A stretch of 64,000 bases of DNA. Origin: Rhodeus uyekii. Its lineage: Eukaryota; Chordata; Actinopteri; Cypriniformes; Acheilognathidae. The position numbers were made by a program, and so were the translations under genes. Every line of letters begins with the position of its first letter. Position 1 is the stretch's first letter. Positions 23,901-35,519 of the stretch are shown piece by piece. The DNA is taken from the NCBI GenBank assembly GCA_037043235.1, contig JAWRVZ010000088.1:2659001-2723000 (forward strand). Reading direction: 5' to 3'. The notes below the pieces were generated by a model. It was not told where the DNA came from. It saw only the letters and a list, made by a program, of their open reading frames with translations, and did no database searches.

Positions 23901-25531
23901 GGGCCTCATGTATCAACACTGCTTACGCACAAAAACGTTGCGTTGGCCAGCTTTCACGCTCACGGTCTGATGTACTAAAAGTGAAACTAACGTGACAATG
24001 TGCGTTTCTCCACTGCAAGTTCATGTCAGGCGTAAGTACATTTCTCATTGTTTTGTCCGTTGGCGACTCCTACAGGCAATGAAGTGAAGCTGCAAACATT
24101 ACACAACTAATTGTTCTACAAGTCTGTGGGAAACATTGCTATTAATTTGCACTGTATAAAATAATTGATATATATTGTCAAACAGGCCTTTTGGGAATGT
24201 TCTATAAATTATTAAGTAATTATTATTGAGTAAACAATTAAGTAAGAACATATAAAAGCACGTGCAAATGGACACAACCCTTAGTCTATGGCTACAGCAG
24301 CTTTGGCTTTATTAGAGGACATTGCTAATGGCAGAATCAGAAGAGAACGAGTTTTTAGGGACCAAAATGATTTTCTGGCCCAGGATGACAGGCTTATCAG
24401 CCGTTTCAGATTTACAAGGGCTATCCTCAGAATCTAGTTGGGTCCGAATCTAGAGAGAGAGACAGCGAGGAAACACGCAATACCCGTTCCGTTACAGGTG
24501 CTGACAACGCTTGGTTTCCTGGCAACTGATTATTTTCAAAGGGAACTGGCAGACCGCTCAGAAATAAGCGAGTCGTATTTGAGCCACGCAATGCCCATAT
24601 CATTGTTCCCATATAATACAGTTGACCAGCCAAACATTAAAATGTAATTTGCAGCGATAGCCGGTTTCCCTAATGTAAACGGAGCGATTGACTGCACACA
24701 CATATAAGGCACCAACTGAAGATGAATTTGCATATGTGAATCGGAAACATTTCCATTCAATAAAAGTGCAGATTATATGTGAAGCGCAAATACGGCTAAC
24801 AAATATTGTGGCAAGGTGGCTTGGGTCAACCCATGATTCATACTTCCTTACAAACAGCATGGTTGGATGGCAGCTGGTAGCAGACCGAGTGCGCGATGGG
24901 TGGCTTCTTGATGAGTGATGCATTTAAAGTTATGGTTCTATCTAATAGTACTTTTTATTTTTATTTATTTGCATTTAATTAAATTAATTATATAACAATT
25001 ATATATAATAATTGTATTTAATTATACAACAACCCTTCAGAAGACCGCGGTTATCCACTAAAGACAATTATAAGACCATTTGTTTTTAAGATCATTTACA
25101 GTGCGACTTTCAGATCCAACCGCATTGACGGCATCAGCTAAACTCCCCCATATTTTCATATTTTTTTCCTTTTGTTATTAATTCCGGAGGACAAAGTTCC
25201 AAATAATTTTTCTAATTTCTACCTCCGATAGTAGCACCTCCATTTCACTTGCTGTACTTTCACTTTCGTTTTCGTGCTGCTTTCTTTTGCCCAAGTGGAT
25301 TCATTACCATATTTAAATCAGTTTAATTAAGGGAGGAGACTGGGTGGAGTGTTGTGCTCGTGCATGTGCTCAATTTTACGTTAATCGGGATGTACAAAGA
25401 GAATATGCGCGGGATCCTTCGAACGCAGAGATTGATACATCTGGATTTTTTTGTGCGTTCGCACATTCACAGCTTTGTCCGTACGTAATGTGTCAGTATG
25501 AATTCAACACAAGTCTTAGTACATGAGGCCC
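23901..25531 (+). mobile_element. PIF/Harbinger transposon with decayed transposase
   Basis: The left end GGGCCTCATGTATC is matched by the right end GTACATGAGGCCC. CTG flanks both sides (23898-23900 and 25532-25534), a 3-bp duplication as expected for this superfamily. It lies in intron 2 of the receptor, on the opposite strand. Confidence 0.85.
24288..24919 (+). pseudogene. Harbinger (HARBI1-type) transposase remnant
   Basis: An ATG at 24288, about 30 bases after a TATAAAAG, starts a frame (MATAALALLEDIANGRIRRE) that soon meets a stop. Later pieces in other frames match the HARBI1 family: GFPNVNGAIDCTH, YVNRKHFHSI and ARWLGSTHDSYFLTNS. These cover the DDE nuclease core (IDC and STHDS contain catalytic-type Asp). 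Several stops and frame changes make it non-functional. Confidence 0.78.
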
Positions 25532-26560
25532 CTGGAGTCTTTATATGAATACTCATGAAGACTGGAATTTTGACATTATTTTGTGTGTATTTGACTGTTT
25601 AAAGCGGGGAAAAAAATTCATTCTGAGAGGTGATTTTTTGAGAGCGCAAACTTTGGCTGTCAGCACAAAATTTGAGGGAATGAGTAAAATTGTGCACAAT
25701 GCATGCAATCCCAAGTTCAAGCCCTGCAACACCAATAAGTTGAGAATGAGGGAAAGCAGCTGGCATCTGTATCTATTCTGTTGAAAATGAGTATGGGAAG
25801 CATTTCAGATATTTCAGAACCAATATGTAGTGAAAAATCGATATTTTTGAAAGCACTACATTGCACTTAGTTTATTATACTGTATATTTTCTATATTATA
25901 TAACTGGCCTGTAAGACTGTCTGAAATCCACCCGGATTTGGCAGATTGACGGGTGTTAACATCAAGCCCTATGTACATGATATGTTACTCACCTGCGGGA
26001 CCATATATAGACTCAGAAGTCGAGCCACTGCTATGGAGTCTTCTGAGAAGCGTGCTCCAATGATTGCTTTTACATGAGGCCTTTCAAGCACCTCACACTG
26101 GACTGGCAACGTGCCGTTCACAGCGAGCAGCTGCTCAGTGCTCTGAATCGCTCTGGAGGCATCAGAGCACGTGTCACAGATGTAGTAGCCCAGTCGCACA
26201 CCCGGGAGGTAGCTGGAGTTATTGATCGTTTCAATAGTGTGAACAACGGCTAGAGTCCTTACCAGTGAAAGGAGATTTAATCTACAAAGAAATGAGAGAA
26301 ATATTTGTTTGAAAAGACACAAACATTTTTTTTTCTAGTCTAAGAAATCTCACCACTTAGATGTAAATTCGGGATATGTTTCTATACACAAACTACTGAG
26401 TCAGTTTTGTAGAGTTTCTAACAGTCAGTGTACATTTATATGTTCAATAAAAAATGGATGGATGTTGACAATTATTTCCTGTTTTAACTGAATTTGATTT
26501 GATTCACATCTGATAGACTAGCCCTCCATTCCTGATACAAATGACCTTATTGTTATTATA

Positions 26561-27427
26561 CAGTGGTACCTCGAGATACGAGTTTAATTCGTTCCAGAAC
26601 CGAGCTCGTAAGTCAATCGGCTCGTATCTCAAACGAATTTCTCCCATTTAAAATAACTGAATTCGTTTTAATCCGTTCCGGACCTATGAAAATCCCCAAA
26701 CCATTGTAAATTATGAATAAAGATATGTTTTTAAATAACAAATAAACATGTATAATTAACAAATACTTAACAAAATATGAAATAAAGAAAGTTTTTTAGC
26801 ATAATAGTCTTACTTTGGAGACAGACGAGTGCGGCTAACGAAGGTGAACGGCGAGGAGGAGGGAGGGAGGGAGGGAGGGAGGGGGGAAGGGATGTAGGCA
26901 CTCTAGACCAGGGGTGGGCAAACTCCGGCCCGTTGGGCTTTTTAATCCGGCCCGCCGAACTCGTTGAACTCGTATCAAACCTCCTTCATTTTACATTTCC
27001 GTGTAATGTCTCTCTGTCGCGGCTGCAAGCGGCAGTGGGGCGCTGAAGCTGTGGTCGAGAGTAGGCGTGTGTCGCAAACCCCTCTACGCCCCCCTCCCTC
27101 CCCACATGGTCAACAATCGCGAACGGCACTCATGCTCGGCAGCGGCGCTGAAGCTGTGGTCGAGAGCAGGCGTGTGTCGCAAACCCCTCTACACCCCCCT
27201 CCCTGTCAACAATCGCGAACTGCGCTCACACGTGGGTAACACGTGCGAGTGAGAGAGAGATGCTCTTGGGTGATGCTCGACCCTGCGCGCCAACTAGAGG
27301 GACGCTCCGGAAACACGACTCGTATCTCAGATTTGGGCTCGTATCTTGAACGAAAATATGGCCCGAGCTCCGGCTCGTATCTCAAAAAACTCGTATGTTA
27401 GGCTGCTCGTATCTCGAGGTTCCACTA
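26561..27427. mobile_element. Tigger/pogo-like element, copy a, in GPCR intron 1
   Basis: The left end CAGTGGTACCTCGAGATACG lies after TATA; the right end CTCGTATCTCGAGGTTCCACT is its imperfect inverse, followed by TA. Inside are a (GGGA)n patch (26860-26885), the hAT-like terminus CAGGGGTGGGCAAACTCCGG near 26910, and a ~105-bp tandem duplication (27031-27235). There is no transposase frame. Confidence 0.78.
27031..27235. repeat. Two-copy tandem duplication (~105 bp)
   Basis: Both copies carry GCGCTGAAGCTGTGGTCGAG, GCGTGTGTCGCAAACCCCTC and CAACAATCGCGAAC. The copies differ at scattered sites and by a small deletion in the second. Confidence 0.85.
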
Positions 27428-27596
27428 TACTAGTAAATATTCTAGTTACAAAATCAACAGGCCTGATTGCAACAATGAATAACACGAATTGAACGGTTAC
27501 TTTAATTTTACATTAACATATATTATAATTATTATCAGTATTACTAATAATAATCTTAATCATCATCATCATTACAGATTAACATATAAAAAATAA

Positions 27597-27638
<42 letters not shown>

Positions 27639-28317
27639 AAATGTAAACTGTATTGTGCCTTTCATCTCAAATTAATAGAAAATAAATTAAAACAGTTCAA
27701 GTATTAATTATTAATAAATGATTATTAAAATAAATAATATTTTTTTTACATGATTATGATTATTATATTTTTTATTATTATTATATTATGAAAGCTTGTT
27801 ATCGCCACTGAATAAAAAAAATGCTACATTTTATCTCACATTCCTTTTTTTTTTCAAAGAATTGTGTGATAAACATGAACAATGCATATATCAATATAAT
27901 ACATGTCGAAAAAAAGTTTTACTCTCCAGCGTTATTAACATAACACCCATTCAAAAATGTACTTGACTCACAGATATTTAGATATTACATTTAACAAATT
28001 AAATATGCATATATGTGCTGGAAAATCAAAACTTCTAAGTTGCAAGGTAACAGCACAAGCATGGAGAACGTACATATATGACAGAAAAGAAAACAACAGC
28101 AACAATAGACCCTTACTCTGTGCAGTTGAATTGTTCTGGGCGTTCTCGCACTTGAAGTGTCTGTACTTTAGAGTGACAGGAATTGAGCACCCCTATCCGT
28201 ATATCTCCATCCGCCCAGGCCCCGCACATGCCTGCCAAGTTTTCACAGGCAGACCCAGAACCAGTTAAAATAAGAATACCTATTAAAGGCCCGTAAAAGA
28301 CCTGTAAATACATGACA

Positions 28318-28858
28318 GACAGCCGGACTGAGTACAATAGATACTCTTGAGATATGTTCACCTTGCCAACAAGGGTAAAATCAGAGGTGATCTGACAGAC
28401 AATCTGGCTTAAATAAAAGTGCACAAAGGGGGCTGGCTTATTGTGACGGAAGACACGAAAGGTGTCAAACGATTACATTGCTGGATTCAAACATCAGCCA
28501 AATCTTGCCTTTATTCTTGTGCATTCCCCCACAGACCGGTTCTGTATGATAACTCGCATTACATTCCTTTGAAAGCTGAAATCTGAAGCAGCTGTAAGTC
28601 GCTCAGCAAAACTGTGGAAATTCCACCTGCGTGTTTGTATGTAAAGAGAATCTGCACATTGGTGTCAAACACTTTTTGATATGTAACTATCACAAACAAT
28701 TAAAAAGAGATGGGAGTTAACATTAATTTTAATGGGAAATTTTGAAGTAGAAAAACCCCCCGCTGTAAACGTGCTCCAAAAATAATAAAATGCATTGCCA
28801 ATGTACAAAAATGTATGTGTATAAATATATAAATGCATTATATTGCAATATTATATAT

Positions 28859-28900
<42 letters not shown>

Positions 28901-29994
28901 TGACAAAAGAATCAGGAATAACACAAGGGAACAATCTTTAATATTCAATCCAACACAGGAGAGCACAAGCACATTAAATAATAGACGTGAGATGACAAGA
29001 GATTGAACCAAAACAGAGAGTGTAAATACCAGAACTAATGAGCTAATTGATTAACGACATGAACAGAATGAGGATGGCACAGACTTGAAAACTGGGTCAC
29101 AGGAAACAAAACAAAAAACACACGAAACAAATAAATAAATAACAATGAAAACAAGGTCATTTTTATTTTTTATTTTATCTTAGGATCTGTTTCCATAGTT
29201 TCTCGTGGATTTGTTGCTCTGTTGATAAAGTTGTGTGTTAACCCTGAACATACTCTGGGTTGGATGAACTTACTCCCAGATGTAGTTTTGGAACCAACAT
29301 AACTCGAGTAACCAAGGTTTCGGTTAATCAAGGCAAATATTCAGGGTAAGTTTGACATAAGATAACCTTGCTTTCTGGAATACCCCCCAGCTCAGTTTAG
29401 ATCTCATTCAATACTGTCAGTACAGTCAGATCAATAACATTGCTGAAGTGTTCACAACCAAGAAAGCCAGAGACTACAGTGGTGAGGAACCCAAACTCTA
29501 TCCCCAAGAAAACTGCATGGGAGAAACCAGACCAAACCATTGCTTGAAGATCGGATACATGACTCTTGGGTTCACAAAAGCTGGCAGATATTTACTCATT
29601 GAATCTGGACAGAAGAGCTTTCAACCGTGTAACTGGCGAATGAAACGGAATTTTCAGTCTTGCCTTTGACTATCAAGCCATGCAATCATTGTGGGTCAGA
29701 GGTTTTTCACCAAAAATAATAAAAAAGAAAAGAAAGTGTGATTTGATGTCACCATGTTTTATGGGGAGATACTCAATGTACTGTGAGTACACTAAATATT
29801 TGAACTGATTAAGTGAAAAATGTTTGGCATTTGCTCTTGGCCCTCAGGTGTGATTGAAATGTGAAATATATATATGTCTTACAGTAAATACTATACATAA
29901 ATTGTTTGTGTTTTCTTTTTTTAGATTAACTGTATTTGAGAGTTGACATTTGTAATTTGGAAATACGAAAATAGGGGAAGTGATTGTGCACAAT
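28318..29994. other. Upstream of the GPCR; spacer
   Basis: This contains the receptor 5' side, a (TA)n run at about 28860-28900, and repeat-like DNA around 29215-29390 (ACCCTGAACATACTCTGGGT). No other gene is supported. Confidence 0.4.
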
Positions 29995-30027
29995 TAAATA
30001 ACTATTATTGATTAATAACATTAATTG

Positions 30028-30069
<42 letters not shown>

Positions 30070-30094
30070 GTTATTAATCAATAATAGTTATTTA
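29995..30094. repeat. AT-rich palindrome 1 (28-bp perfect arms)
   Basis: 29995-30022 and 30067-30094 are perfect reverse complements (right arm starts AATGTTATTAATCAATAATA). The centre is a (TA)n run that can also pair. Confidence 0.95.
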
Positions 30095-30100
30095 TATCTC

Positions 30101-30117
30101 AATGATACTAAAATAAG

Positions 30118-30159
<42 letters not shown>

Positions 30160-30177
30160 CTTATTTTAGTATCATTA
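30101..30177. repeat. AT-rich palindrome 2 (77 bp)
   Basis: The 21-bp arms AATGATACTAAAATAAGTAA(T) at 30101-30121 and 30157-30177 are perfect inverses around a pure TA centre, so nearly the whole 77 bases is self-complementary. Confidence 0.95.
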
Positions 30178-30285
30178 TGATACTATTATAGTTTTTATTA
30201 ATATTTTAAATTGGTTTTTATTTTTATATTTTGAGTTTTTTATTTCTGTTTTTGTAATATATATGTGTGCGTGTGTGTGTGTATG

Positions 30286-30289
<4 letters not shown>

Positions 30290-30357
<68 letters not shown>

Positions 30358-30468
30358 GAAATATACACAAATATACAATACATATGTCAGAGGTTTATAT
30401 ATATAAACCTCTGACATATGTATTGTATATTTGTATATATTTGTTTGCATATATATATATATATATAT

Positions 30469-30535
<67 letters not shown>
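30290..30535. repeat. AT-rich palindrome 3 with flanking (TA)n arms
   Basis: 30367-30434 is a perfect 68-bp palindrome with no spacer (centre between 30400 and 30401; core AGGTTTATATATATAAACCT). Long TA runs on both sides (about 30290-30347 and 30450-30535) can extend the hairpin. Confidence 0.95.
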
Positions 30536-30538
<3 letters not shown>

Positions 30539-30721
30539 TTTATTCAGTTAAGGACACATAATTAATTATTAACACATCTACTCATTTTTAAAATGTAAAT
30601 ACGTTTATGAACAGTTTGATCTCCGATAAATACCTATTACAAAATATAAAAGTATTTTCAAAATTATTATTATTTATATATATTTTTTCAATTCTACCTT
30701 GTTAACCTGCCATGCGCTGAG

Positions 30722-30863
30722 TGACGTGTGTAATACGTCATGATGTCGGAAGTGAATTGTAACACATCGAAGGCGCTGAAAGCAGAAGATAAAATGAAAA
30801 CATGATCAAGAATCTCGCGACCCATCGAGAGAAACTGTGGTTTTCTGTTTCATAACGCAGCAG
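30722..30863 (+). promoter_or_regulatory. CpG-containing promoter-like block, probable CLIP4 start with untranslated exon 1
   Basis: In an AT-rich neighbourhood this block holds two CRE-type half sites (TGACGT at 30722, ACGTCA at 30735), an ETS site (CGGAAGTG, 30747-30754) and TCTCGCGA (30813-30820), motifs typical of TATA-less vertebrate promoters. A donor CAG|GTATTT at 30863/30864 would end an untranslated first exon. The assignment to CLIP4 is by position and strand only. Confidence 0.5.
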
Positions 30864-31757
30864 GTATTTCATCAGAACATCTCGACCCGGTCGTGAGTGT
30901 GCGTTTGTATATGAATGAATGAATGATGCCCTTCATCAAAGCTGTTGCACAGCTCATGTTATTCTCTATTCAATAAACCAACTAAATGATAGTTTCAGGG
31001 AAAAAGCAATGCGATTATATGACGTCTTTTTGTAACAGTGTAACCTGGACTTTAATGTGGTTTTGATGCTCTGCTCATCCGCTGCACTTCAGCACTTTGT
31101 GTCATGGAATAAGTTTATTACTCTTTTAATAGGTGTTTTACATTTACAAAGGGCCATCAGAAGCTTAACCTGTAGTTTGGACAGTAAACTATCACAACAA
31201 GAAAAATATGACATGCTAAAGTGAATATGCAGTGGTATCAAGGAATTACCATGGTACATATAGTAAAAATAATCCAAAAAACACTAAAATAATAGATTTT
31301 TTATTTATTTAGTTGCTTAGTGACTCACTAAAATGGCCATACAGCACTAGATTTCCCTCCTGTGCTTATGTGCATTTTGATCACATATATTGATATAATC
31401 ATATACCAGATGGGCTGATTAATTGTATCTTGTCTATTTTGAGATGATATTAGGAATATATATCAGCAGGCATATTTGTTTGTTTTGTCAAGTTTCTAAA
31501 TATACAGACCTTGTTAATAATAATCAATTTTATTGTATTGATTTAAATGTAGCCAATTGTGAGTAAATGGTATGCAAAATCAAGCGATTAATCTGAGCAC
31601 TTTGTGTATGTTTCACAATTTCTGATTATGATTATGCATTATATATCAGCGTTGTGTTGTCCATGATCCGCTATTGTTTTCTTTAAGGCATAAACGTCTG
31701 TAGATATTGATCACCTGTATTGGTGGCAACTCGTTATAATTAAAATGGCTTTCCAAC

Positions 31758-31912
31758 AGTGTTGCTCAAACAGTAAAGTGCTGTGTTTGCAACACCAAGG
31801 TCATGGGTTCAGTTCCAAGGGAAATCAATAACTGATTAAAATGTCAATGTGTTTCTTGAATGCAATGCAAGTCGCTTGGGATAAAAGCGTCTGATAAATA
31901 CAGAAATGTAAA
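31758..31912 (+). repeat. tRNA-derived SINE
   Basis: TTGCTCAAACAGTAAAGTGC, CACCAAGGTCATGGGTTC and GCTTGGGATAAAAGCGTCTG. Same family as the copy at 6430. Confidence 0.85.
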
Positions 31913-32327
31913 TAAGCAGTTTCACACTACAAGACTCATCTGGCGACAAGAACTCCTATATTACGGCATTCTCCCATCACGGGACAACAAGTGCAGCATG
32001 TTCCTGGATTGACATTTTGTTGATCCTGGAACAACATTTCAATCAACCAGTCAGATTTGAGAAGATTATAGTCTATATCATATAAGATTAGGCTTTTCCC
32101 ACTGGTTTTAGGGATACTTTACAGGCAGGGTTAGATTAGGAGTAGGGATTGGGTTAGGATTACATTTTCGGACAGGAATGTTGTGAACACGTCTTACTTG
32201 GCAAAATCACAGTGTCGGGAGAGCCGTGGTATAAGCAGCGGCCAACTGCAAAACAAGACCTAAAAATAAACGTTAGAGAATTGACCATTATTATTGGATT
32301 CCCTATAAAATAACCAAATGGGAACCA

Positions 32328-32485
32328 CATTTTTCATTTATATTTCTGCATTTGGCCGATGCTTTTATCTGAAGCGACTTACATTGCCTTCAAGAAACAG
32401 ATTGACATTCTTGCTGTCCCTGGGAATCAAACCCATGACCTTGGCGTTGCAAGCGCCACTCTCTACTGTTTGAGACATAGGAAAG
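32328..32485 (-). repeat. tRNA-derived SINE
   Basis: Inverse orientation: tail GCATTTGGCCGATGCTTTTA and head CCATGACCTTGGCGTTGCAA. A tail-only scrap of the same family may lie at about 32950-32985. Confidence 0.85.
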
Positions 32486-32985
32486 ATAAACATACTAACA
32501 TTAGGGAATATGTTGTGTTTGCTGGGAAATCAGTCTGTTTTCTTTTTGGGGATTTTTTAAATAGTTTATTAGGTTTGGTGACCTGACCAACAAAGGCAGT
32601 AACTTAAAACCTGTCTTTGTACTCTCATATGTTTTTATTATGGGTTATCTTTCACTATTAGGCTGTCTTTGTAATCGAAACCTCTGGTCTGTTAGAGGAG
32701 TGTTTGCTCTCTCTAGGGTTGTTTTTTGCTGTGCAGACACACCTTGAGATGCTCGTAATTCCTTTATAATGCACACAATGCCAAATATTCTTGGTTGTCA
32801 ATCTTTGCCATGAAAAGGTAATGATGGCACAGCAATTCAAAGGAGGAGATTAACTGTAATGTCTGTAAAGACAACAATTATTGGTATGTTTAAAAAGCTG
32901 CTGTGAGTTTCTCACACACTACAAATGAAGACTCAAAGATCAACTGGGATACATTTTACATTTCTGCATTGGGCTGATGCTCTGA

Positions 32986-35455
32986 TGATTGGGGTGATTT
33001 TTATGGGAACTCATCTGCATAGAAAATAATAAATAAATTACTGGCAAAATAAACAATAGAACCAAAAAAATACAAATAAACAGTGCTTTATGTTGTACAG
33101 TATTCAGGAACAGAAGCTGAGTAATCAAATGTAAAATAACTGTCTTTACCGTATAAATTTTATAGTCAATTAATACAATTTATCTGTAAACTACAAAAGT
33201 GTTATTCTCTTTGTCTTTTGTTGTTTGATTATCATTGCTGACACAAATGGCTTCGGCTGTATTAGGCTGCTGTCACTTTAAGACAAATTCATGGTTCCTA
33301 TCTAATGAAACATCCATTTTCTTTCTCAGTTGTTTACAACACCCAACTGACTGTGTTTAGCGCACTCACCGAAACACATTTTTGCTTAAAACCGTGTCAG
33401 GTCAAGCTCAGTGACGTCATGCAAATGCGTGTTACGTGTTGCGCGTACTGTTTCTTTACAAAGTGACATCGCCAACCTCTGGCCCGGAAGCAGAATACAA
33501 CGTTCTAGTCATTTTCATGGATCTGTGTGAACGAGGATCATTTGGAGAACGCTGTCATCTCTATGTGAAAACAGAAACTTTTTTTTAGTACATCCTTGTT
33601 GTGCAAACAAATGTTCCTACAGTATAATTACAAGTTAAAGACCCGAGGACCAGATATGTTGAATGAAGACCAGGAGTCAGAAGTGCAGTCAATAGAAGAA
33701 ATTTTAGTGAAGTTTAGTTTGCAGTTTCATCAGCAGAAGCTTCAGGTCTCACAAGGAGTTCGTAGGCCGCCTCACATACAATAACATTGTTACAGCAATT
33801 ATACTCTAACAGAGGGTGCTAACTACGTCAATGATGACGTTTAAATGATTCTGATTGGCTAAGAAACAAAGGTAAACTAGTAATTTTCAAGATAAGAGCG
33901 GATAGTCAGAAGCATCTCTTCGTCGACCATATGGTTGACAGCAAGGCCTCTGGTTTACTCACTTCCAGGTTGCAGAAATGCGTTTCTCGTTGTCAGATTG
34001 TCGAGAAAGACTTCTCAAAACATTCCGAAAACATGTCCTATATGGTGAAAAGTACAGACAATATTTGTCATTATACTTTGGAAAAATCCAGAAAAGTAAA
34101 GTAAAGGCTTTAACTAATAATTGGTTACATAGATGATAGTCTGAAGTGCACATACATTTGAAGAAGGCATTCAAAAGCATAAATTATAAATCAATAACTT
34201 AATTATATGTTGCTCATGTCAATCATTAGAAGAAAAAGAAAATAATACATAAATGTATGGAGAAGATACAAGGGATTTTGGTTATCTCCCTTCATTACTC
34301 ACTCTCATTTTCATTCTTATGTGAACACAAGAGAAGATGCTTTAAAAATCAGTCAGGTCGAAATTATCTTTGACCCATTTCACTTTCGTTGTATGAGAGA
34401 GAGAGAGAAAACCGTTTCCACACGTTCATTTAACACAACGTTTTCTTCCACAAAGGGTGAATGCTTTTTTTGATTTTCATTTTTGAACTTTTAAGTTTAG
34501 CTGGTTTTTATAAGCTTAGGCAGTCCAGATTCTTTTCTGTGATAATATAAAGCATGTTTCATATTAACCCATAACATTCCTTTAAATGAAGGCTATTTCC
34601 TCTAAATTATAGGTAGCATATTTTCAAAAAATGCAAAGGATAATGTAAAAAGTGTAAATAGTAGTTAGATGTGATTTATACTTATGAACAGTGGCATCTG
34701 TGTTGTTGTACATGGTATGCAATAATAACATAGTGTAAATTATTCTATTTATTTGTTTATTGTGACAATAAAGCCCTTGCTACATCAACCCCTAAACACT
34801 TTATTATTAAACACGTTTCCACTTTTTTAATATTTTCTTAGTTTTCATTGACAATAAATGCCTTTCTGATCTGTTATGTGATGGGAAAAGGGAGTAGAGC
34901 AAGTTTGGCAAAAGGCCAATGGGTCAATGTGCGTCAAAAAAAATCCCGTACACTATTCCTACTGTTAACAATCCAGCGTCTTCTGTAATTCTGTCTATTT
35001 AACTGCAGAAATTAATGCACTTTGAAATTGACTAAACCAACCACATCCTGAGTCCCATGCACACTTGTTTTCCACACTCGCATTGCACTTTCTGTCACCT
35101 CAGCTGCAAAGCTCATTCAGATCTCAGTCACATGGGCCGAGTGATTACATAATCATAGCCGCATGTTGCTAAAGCTAGTGTGCTGACAGTCCACTTGTGA
35201 ATGTTACTTTTAAAACATTCATACCTCATATAATGGATATATCTGTAAGCATACATTACTGACTGACTGGTAGACCTGTTGAACATCTTTCCCCGACTCT
35301 AGTAGTAAGTAGAAAACCTAAAAACATTTCTCTCAAAGAAAGAGTAACACTGGCCTTTCAAAAGGGTGTGTTTCATGAACAGCCCCGTGGAAAAGGTCCG
35401 GTTATGTCAGAGTGTGCAGAAGGCTTTACTGTACTTATGTTCTCGTCATTAACAG
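32986..35455. other. CLIP4 upstream intron, no further gene seen
   Basis: Bases 33458-33560 share a dispersed module with 8920-9035. The remainder is AT-rich without coding signal. If the promoter call is right, all of it is intron 1 of CLIP4. Confidence 0.4.
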
Positions 35456-35519
35456 GACAAAACTACCAAAATATTAGTCATTGAGCAAATGCAAAACAGA
35501 CAGTCAGACTACGGCGATG
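35456..35519 (+). CDS. clip4: Candidate first coding exon of CLIP4
   Basis: The acceptor CATTAACAG and donor GATG|GTGAGT bound 64 bases with ATG at 35489 (MQNRQSDYGD). Spliced to 37749 the frame runs through GGAGE into MTKEDVL, which lines up with the human start as I recall it (MTIEDL). So translation may start at 35489 or at 37763. The open phase and good sites favour a real exon, but there is no homology for the extra 15 residues. Confidence 0.6.

Larger units (their letters stand above)
20521..28313 (-). pseudogene. Class C GPCR (GPRC6A/OlfC-like), complete but for one nonsense codon
   Basis: Six exons fit with canonical splice sites and matching phases: 28313-28117, 26281-25993, 23734-23003, 22876-22661, 22387-22270 and 21509-20521, 847 codons including the stop. 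Exon 1 encodes a signal peptide (MYLQVFYGPLIGILIL). Exons 2-4 form the Venus-flytrap domain (HTIETINNSSYLPGVRLGY, FLRTIPSDVHQTKALAYFM, WNWVGVIYGDDDYG). Exon 5 is the cysteine-rich linker (CPPGTAKKLLKTSCCHNC). Exon 6 holds seven helices and FKGRKVPQRFNE. Such receptors sit in the plasma membrane and sense amino acids or cations through the flytrap lobe. TGA at 21204-21202 (codon 620) interrupts the motif where relatives have Arg-Gln at the start of helix 3; the frame is open on both sides. The sequence does not settle the subfamily: GPRC6A resemblance is strong in exon 2, but OlfC or T1R-like is possible. Confidence 0.88.

Noticed and set aside
30175..30551. Open frames of alternating Ile-Tyr residues
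   Set aside because: They are translations of TA repeats within the palindrome cluster.
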